Origin: Conoideocrella luteorostrata | Lineage: Eukaryota; Ascomycota; Sordariomycetes; Hypocreales; Clavicipitaceae | NCBI GenBank assembly: GCA_032433595.1 | Contig: JASWJB010000306.1 | Coordinates: 1-54,139 of the forward strand | Direction of reading: 5' to 3' | DNA: 54,139 nt | Shown: positions 48,181 through 54,139 of the stretch, piece by piece | Numbering within the stretch: the first letter of the stretch is position 1 | How the letters are laid out: every line of letters starts with the position of its first letter | Translations under genes and position numbers: made by a program | Notes under the pieces: model-generated | Database searches by the model: none | Told to the model about the DNA's origin: nothing | What the model saw: the letters and a program-made list of their open reading frames with translations, nothing else

Positions 48181-48995
48181 CGTGTCTCGCGTAGATTATG
48201 CTTCCCGTCTGCGCGCGGTCCGTAGGTGCTCCCTTGGTGGATGACGCAAAGTGGCCCAGGAGACAGAAAGGTAAAACAGTTACTCCGTAACTAGTCTGCA
48301 ATAATAATACGGAGCAAAAGCTCACCGGAATTGGATGGAGCCAGGCAACTGCGTTCAAGGGCAGTGAGCAAGTGAGCACAAACTGCCGCCGAAGCTTCAG
48401 CAGCGCCAGCACGAGTGAGGGTGGGGCTCAAGGGCTACCCCGGAGATGAGGAAGTGACATTCACATGCCGGCCAAGGAACGCAGATAGTGGAAATCACAT
48501 GGCACGCCTTAATTTTACATCCCATCACGAATGCTCGGAAATTTGTCCGATGGGCCTAGATCATATCAAGTTTCATTTACGTCTAGTTGTTAATAAAGTG
48601 CGAATTTCTGAATGTCCGACAACGTCCCAAATGTAGCCAAATGCCAGAAACCGCACGCCAAAACGCCAGAAGTGAGTAATTGTCCCTGATAATTCCCACA
48701 CGCCATTTTAGTAAATCTGCCAAAGGGTCCTGGCCTTTTTCTTTTTTTGTCTCTTTCTCTGGACCAGAAGTTCCGGAAGGAGCCTTTACATTTCACCGAT
48801 GTCGCATCTTCCGCTTGTTTTGCACCTGTCGTTGATAACTGCCAGCCAAAATTTGTCGGGATGCTCGGCACACAGTAATTATATCCAGTACAGTGTAGAT
48901 CGACAGGAAAGAATCTTCGGCCCATCGCTAGGTATCCTTGACGGAATGATTGTCGTCGTCCATAGCGTGGGAGTCTTGTCAATCACGGCTTGAGC
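48181..48995. other. intergenic between the coiled-coil gene and Cgr1
   Basis: About 815 bases: the promoter of the coiled-coil gene and the 3' side of Cgr1. A TACTCCGTA motif is at 48291-48299 with a degenerate inverted copy near 48308. An open frame on the minus strand at 48590-48982 has no recognisable content. Confidence 0.6.
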
Positions 48996-49505
48996 TTATG
49001 AGTTGATCAACTTGTTGCGCTTCTCCTTCCGCTTCAGCCGCTCAACCCTCTTTCGATGCATTGTCTCAGCCATTTTCTCATATCGTTCTCTTTCTTCCTT
49101 CTTAGCACGATTTTCCCGAATCTTTTGGATTTTTTCCTTTCCAAAAGAAATGTCAATCAGTTTGCTACCCTGTACCGATGCCGCCTAGATTTGGAGTGGT
49201 TCGTGGTGGAGGAAAAGATTGCTTACTTGACGCGCTTCCTCTTTCTCGTTTTTCATTTCTTGCTCCTTGGCCTTCATTTGGGCCATGGCAGCTCTCTCTT
49301 TGGTGCGTCTCTCGTAGGATGTCAGGCCCTTCGTGGGGCGAAATGCCTTCTTCTGTTCATGCCACTGCTTGCCTGTCCTTTTGGTCAGATTTTTGTTTCT
49401 CCGAAGAAGCCATCAGCGCGTACCGTTTTTGCGCATGCCCAAAGGTTTCACCGTCGTTTCCTGGCTCCCTGCAGCCACGAGGGTAGGAGCGTTGTCGTCC
49501 GACAT
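48996..49505 (-). CDS. CGR1: rRNA-processing protein Cgr1
   Basis: Three exons: 49505-49424, 49372-49227 and 49136-48996, giving 122 aa, the usual size. No single open frame covers it, so it is easily missed. The junctions restore [28 protein letters not shown] and [18 protein letters not shown]. The C-terminus is the highly basic [26 protein letters not shown], and almost the whole protein is one Lys/Arg/Glu-rich helix. Yeast Cgr1 is nucleolar and required for processing of pre-rRNA towards 60S subunits. The basic tail would provide nucleolar retention and RNA contact. The start ATG ([13 protein letters not shown]) is in a moderate context, and no better upstream start is in frame. The intron branch sites are less canonical than in neighbouring genes. 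Confidence 0.92.
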
Positions 49506-52084
49506 TATGGTTGTGTGATCTATCGTATCCTCTAATTCTGCTGCGGCGGAAGCAATTTGCTCGGCTCGACACGAATTGCCTCCCAAAAATTTCTGCCACT
49601 GTCGACCCACTCGCAGATAGACAGGCGGTGTGGGCTTGCCGTGAACTCCACAGTGTGCCACATCTCGAGAAGACTGTGGCGCGGAGATTCAGGGTCTTGT
49701 CCTATCGTCCAACGGCCCTGCTGCATAATTGTGGCTGACCCCCTGCACTAGTCTGCACGATGGTGACTTTGCTGTGGTCAGGGGACAATGCACACGATAC
49801 TCCGTAAACTTTCGGCCACTGCACTTCTATTCTTCCCTTATGGCAGCAGCCCCTGTCGCATGAAGGCCTCATGCCGTAACATTGGACACGCGAACGCAGT
49901 TACTACAGAGTACTCCGTATCCTGGAGTACTAGTACAACACCAACCACAAAACCCGCCATTCAGCTGACTTGATCAAGGGTATCGCGTCTGTATGGTGTC
50001 ATGGCTTCCCATTGCTCAGATACAGATTGTTCGCTCCTCAGATGGTATGACAAGACTCGCCACCATGAATGGACAAAGACTTCGTGAGACTCAGGTATTT
50101 TCACATTGGTTTACAATGACTGCACGCCAATAAGAGTCTAGATTGCAATTGCTAAATCTGTTCGAGCAGTCCGACGCCCTGAAAGCTAATTCTTTGGATG
50201 TCCCTCTCTGCCAACAAAGTCCAATGCAGTGCTATGCATGAATGAAAACAAACTGCATTTGTTTAGTTTCCTGCCCTTGAAAATTCGGATGTCGGACCAC
50301 AATACAGCCCGAGGAATATACATCAGGCAACCACTGATCATCTGACACAGGGATTTATTGTTGGCGTACTCCATAGGTAATGACCCTTATGCAAGGAGTT
50401 GCGATGCTAACATGGGTGGGAAATAATCAATAAGATGAACGGTCAAGTTTCAACCGTCTTTTGCGCCAGGTCACCAAATCTCAGTCACGGCGATTGTCTT
50501 GAATCTGGATTCGTGTGTGGGTTGTTAGCGCCCAAATGTTTTCGCGCATACATGCCAACAGGGCAAAATGTGGCAAAATGCCCTTTTTTTTGGGTCAGAT
50601 AATGTGCCAAGAACACAATATGCATAGGAGACATGATGGGAAATTCTCAAGACAAATCAAGCCTACTGCATATCCTGACAAGGGTCCATCATGCTCATAG
50701 ATTGAAGTGGTATTATGGGACTCAGAAACGCGCGTATTTTTTGGACAAATCAACATGCATCGTCAGACTTACGGTATCACGAAGCCACTGGCGGTTCTGG
50801 AGTGAGTAGCTGGAGCAAATGAAATAGTCTCGCAAAAAGAATAACAATGACGTTTCCATCCGCTGCCTCCGCTTTTTGCAAAAAGAAAAGCGAGATTGCG
50901 CCGTCGCTAGTGGAGATGGATTTGTCCGGCATTGTCTTGATTGTTCTCGTTGATCCCTGAACGCGCACGCCTGGCGGGGTGGATATGTATACATACTCCG
51001 TACCGAGTACTTCGTATAGTGCCCCAAAAAGGAGCACCCCTGCTAGTTTCTGTAATAGCCACAGACGCCATTTCGTATCGGGCGAAGCCCGGCTTCGAAA
51101 ATAAAGACTCTGTTTAGAACAACTCTTTGGGATTCACAGGCTCTTGAGCGTTTTACCAGACATCGTTCTATTTGATACGCAAATCTTCCTTCTCTTATGA
51201 GTCCATGCTTTGCCAGCACGAAAGCAGCGACACTGGCTGCATATGGTGACTTTTTCCATGAGCGCGTATCACACGCTTGAACGGTAAGTTCAAGATCGAT
51301 AATCCGCAATTACAAAACAAGAACTGCAGCATCGTCATGCCCAACTTGTTTTTTCCGTGGGACAGGCGAAGATCTTGAAACATTGAAGGGTTCATCGCCA
51401 TCTCGATAGATGACGTGCCACAGCCGCACCAAACGACGCTACCAAAGTTGATGAAGAGAAAACCGTGGTACGGAATACCGACTGGAAATGCATTCATTGG
51501 TCCATTAGAGCGGGTTAGAGCTAAAGTAAAATACGAGCAGGAGTTGGCTAAGACTCGTTTTCGCTCAAGGAAGGAGTCGATCGTGTCTCATGCAGTACGG
51601 AGTTTACATTACCGCGGAGCACTCCGTACTTGGTACAATTTCAAGCCCTCCGTACTCTGAGGATTCTGTTTGCCTGTCAGTCTGTACGGAGTACAAATGA
51701 ACGACTTTTCGTGCCACATTTTGAAGTATTGGCTTGTACCAGGTACATGGGGTCGTATTCTGGTTGACGCAAGGGATGGTGGGAAAAGAAACGATAGACT
51801 TGTGAGTGTGGAGTTTGTGGGGAGGACTCGGTACTTTGCTGGTCAATTAGTGCATTCTGCGGGCAGAAATGTCGAACTTGGCAATGTCTTGCACCAACAT
51901 CGGCTGTGCCTGTCTTGCATCATGTCTCTCTAGCTATTCCGCGCAGAAAAGGTTCCACTTGCGGCGTAACTAATCTACCCACAAATCTGACAATTCCTAT
52001 CGTAACCCCCTTATATCTATCCTAATAAAACTTGAGTGCAGATTAGCACAGTATACAATCCTCCAGCTCCTTAGTATACATAGT
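49506..52084. other. 2.6-kb stretch without a recognisable gene
   Basis: The left part is the Cgr1 promoter. TACTCCGTA-type motifs occur near 49798, 49911-49919, 50994-51002, 51594, 51620, 51648 and 51685-51693; the last four form a cluster within 100 bases. None of the short open frames shows family motifs. Confidence 0.55.
51594..51693. repeat. cluster of TACTCCGTA / TACGGAGTA motifs
   Basis: Four full or near-full copies in about 100 bp, in both orientations (GTACGGAGTTT, CACTCCGTACT, CCTCCGTACTC, TGTACGGAGTACA). The last is nearly palindromic. Confidence 0.85.
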
Positions 52085-54056
52085 TTAAAAGCTACCAAGG
52101 TATTTCCGTGGCAAAAAGCTCTGCCAGATCTTAACACGCATACGATGTGGGACTGCGCGACGAGGGAATGTTTTTTCATAGAAGTGCATAATCTGCAAAA
52201 ATTTCCCGTCATCAAAAAGACGGGCTACAAAGCCTAAGCCGTAGGGTTTACCGTGTCTATACTTTCCAAGAGGCACTGTGGCAGTTGGGGCCTCTAAAGA
52301 CCATTGGAGCGTTAGTACATTTTTTCCTCCAGATTTTATCTTCGCTGAGGGAACCGACTTACGAGCCCATGTAGCGTAGATACTCATCCCAGTCCAAGCC
52401 GGAAGAACTAGCACGTCTAAGTTATAGGAGTCGAGAGTCTCAACAATACCTTCCTCGAGGCCCGTTCTTCTAGCTTCCAGTAGAGCATCCTTGTATTCTT
52501 CGGGGCTGAGATGCTGATTGATGGCCGCTTCAAGATACGCCTGTGCTGGAATTTTTTGAGCGATTCATGGGAGAGTCTAGTTGTGGAGTTTCTAGGTAAA
52601 GGACCAACCTTTAGATTGCGAACTCGCAGAGTTGTTCTTATTGAACTCGACAAGATCACTCAACGACTTAATATTAGTTCCTCACAATTCCGCAACGTGC
52701 TTTGCAAACCCGGGTCCCATCTCGTGGCTCCCTGGCGTTGCATTTCTTTGAAGACTCCCAATCCAGCGGCGAGCATCCGATAACTTGTAAGCTCACTCAG
52801 GCTTGTTGTGTATTAAAGAGGCAAAATTACCTTTTCTTCGTCTTTTAAATCTTCCTTATCCCCAAAAAATCCCGGAAAAATTGACCAAAACCACTCTTTA
52901 TCGGCAACACCAATACGAAAATCTCTCCAGCTAGCATCCAGATGATGTGTAAAGTTTAACCGAAATGGTTTTGACTCGATCGTGATAGGGTCTCTGGGAT
53001 CGACACCGTCAATCTCAGTCAAAAGGGCTGCAACATCCCATGGTGACTTTGCCAGAATTCCCGGTGAGTCAAATGTTGTTGAGGATGGGAGAATGCCGCT
53101 CCGTGAGAGAAGGCCAGTCGAAGTCGTCAGACCGTAAAGGGTAGTGAACGATGCGGGATAGCTGATTGATCCTTGTGTTTCTGCCCTAAGCGCTAGCGGA
53201 GTAAATCCTGCTGTAACTGCTGTAGTAGATCTGGCTGAGGAGCCGCACGGGTGCTTTGGATTGTTAGCTAAACTTAATTTGAGTACTACTGGGACAGACC
53301 TGTAGATCGTAGAGTGAAAGAGTCTCTCCTCCAAGAGCTGACCAGCCTGGACTAAGGGAATTGTCTAACAAAAGAAGTGAGCAGTGACCTAGTGGCCAGA
53401 GGGATCGCAAGCTCGGCGACTTTTTTGAAACCGTTCAACTCCTACATATAGTAAGTTCTCGACTCGCTGAATCGATCACACATGTGACATACCCCAAGAT
53501 TAGCTTTGCCAATGATAATCAAACCGGCTTCTCGCTCTTTGGCGACGATATGAGCGTCGTGAACTGCTGTGGCGTTTCGAAGGGCAAAAGCGCTAGAGGA
53601 TGTCTTTATAAATAAAGACGCATCCGTGGCCATATTTCTCTGGCAGAAGCTGCTGTTAGCAGCGGTGAATGTAAGGAATAGTGAGTACAATTTGTGAAAG
53701 CTAACTTTTACGATGAGTGGAATACCGTGCAAGGGACTGCGTATCAGCCCACATTGCCGCTCCAGATCTCGCTGTTTAGCAATGCCGACTAATGTCGACA
53801 AGGGTGTTAGCTCCAGAATCGAATGTAGCCCTAGTCCAGATCTATCATCAAGTTTAATACGCCGAACATATTCATTTACCACCTCAAGTGAGGTGAAAGT
53901 ATTGTTCTCCAGGAGACTAGCGATATCGCGGGCGGTCATGGATAAAAGATCCACATATGGAGGAATGTGCTGGGGCAAGTGTCGATCGCGGTTGAGCCAC
54001 GAGGTCGCCAGTCCAGCAATCAATGCCAGCAAGAAGAACGATGTTTTGCCGAGCAT
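52085..54056 (-). pseudogene. secreted amidase-signature enzyme interrupted by an in-frame TGA
   Basis: Eight exons can be traced: 54056-53706, 53639-53493, a 10-base piece 53441-53432, 53364-53300, 53253-52831, 52783-52609, 52545-52363 and 52293-52085. Together they would encode about 520 residues in one frame. A signal peptide (MLGKTSFFLLALIAGLATSW) leads into LHGIPLIVK with the catalytic Lys. KANLG, GWSALGGET and the Ser-rich HPCGSSARSTTAVTAGFTPLAL follow. ETQGSISYPAS holds the nucleophile Ser, and YGLGFVARLFDDGKFLQIMHFYEKTFPRR ends the family pattern. A TGA at 52684-52682 falls between FAKHVAEL and GTNIKSLSDLVEFNK, both well conserved, and I see no plausible intron to remove it. The residue after the catalytic Lys is Arg where the family has Asp. 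The 10-base exon is uncertain. The gene is thus a recent pseudogene or depends on readthrough; an assembly error is also possible. Confidence 0.7.
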
Positions 54057-54139
54057 TTTGGGGATTTCCTGTGTTCTGGACTAGTGAACACAGCAATATG
54101 AAGCTTGGTTTGTGCTGTATTTCTGTGCTGTATTTTTTT
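54057..54139. other. upstream flank of the amidase gene
   Basis: Eighty-odd bases upstream of the amidase ATG, ending in a T run. Too short to interpret. Confidence 0.4.

Noticed and set aside
49357..49599. 80-aa minus-strand frame overlapping Cgr1
   Set aside because: It is a different frame from Cgr1 and has no motif; the spliced Cgr1 reading explains the region.
52813..53334. Unspliced reading of the central amidase frame without the intron at 53254-53299
   Set aside because: The spliced version gives the family pattern GWSALGGET joined to HPCGSS, and the intron has a GCTAAC branch and AG end.

Overview
The window is nuclear DNA from a filamentous ascomycete, most likely a sordariomycete of the order Hypocreales. 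Support for this comes from the short GT..AG introns (about 46-215 bp, usually with a CTAAC/CTGAC branch site), the gene set (PX-PXB protein, fungal Munc13-like protein, BAR-PH-ArfGAP, single-FHA Cds1 kinase, Cgr1, proteinase-K-type subtilisin) and the many TACTCCGTA/TACGGAGTA motifs between genes. The species cannot be fixed from sequence alone. Exon borders were set by eye from splice motifs; for every gene reported as intact the exon lengths sum to a multiple of three.

Layout. 1.65-5.94 kb (-): a 1376-aa C2/MHD Munc13-like protein. 7.2-8.26 kb (+): a decayed F-box-family gene with four in-frame stops and at least two frameshifts, with RIP-like C-to-T changes. 8.3-9.0 kb and 15.4-15.9 kb: two inverted copies of one dispersed repeat that bracket the ArfGAP gene (10.7-14.5 kb, +); one copy has grown a 12-bp minisatellite. 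17.0-19.4 kb (+): Cds1/Chk2-type checkpoint kinase. 20.3-21.6 kb (+): translation factor eIF3m. 22.7-23.8 kb (-): UMP kinase Ura6 with an N-terminal targeting/membrane extension. 24.7-28.4 kb: a small secreted-enzyme pair, a covalent-flavin FAD oxidase (+) converging on a subtilisin (-). 28.4-32.8 kb: 4.3 kb with no recognisable gene. 32.8-34.2 kb (+): GRF zinc-finger protein. 34.4-35.6 kb (-): 3-dehydroshikimate-dehydratase-like TIM barrel, with a 17-bp minisatellite upstream. 37.4-39.7 kb (-): succinate dehydrogenase flavoprotein. 40.9-44.2 kb (-): PX/PXB protein (Lec1-like). 47.1-48.2 kb (-): unknown coiled-coil membrane protein. 49.0-49.5 kb (-): Cgr1. 52.1-54.06 kb (-): amidase interrupted by one in-frame TGA.

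Most genes are independent housekeeping units (membrane traffic, checkpoint signalling, translation, nucleotide synthesis, respiration, ribosome biogenesis). There is no secondary-metabolite cluster and no tRNA, rRNA or CRISPR array that I can recognise. Accessory or unstable DNA lies in the F-box relic, the inverted repeats, the secreted-enzyme pair and the amidase end. The most notable unexplained signal is the TACTCCGTA motif, seen about 30 times and essentially only in non-coding DNA.
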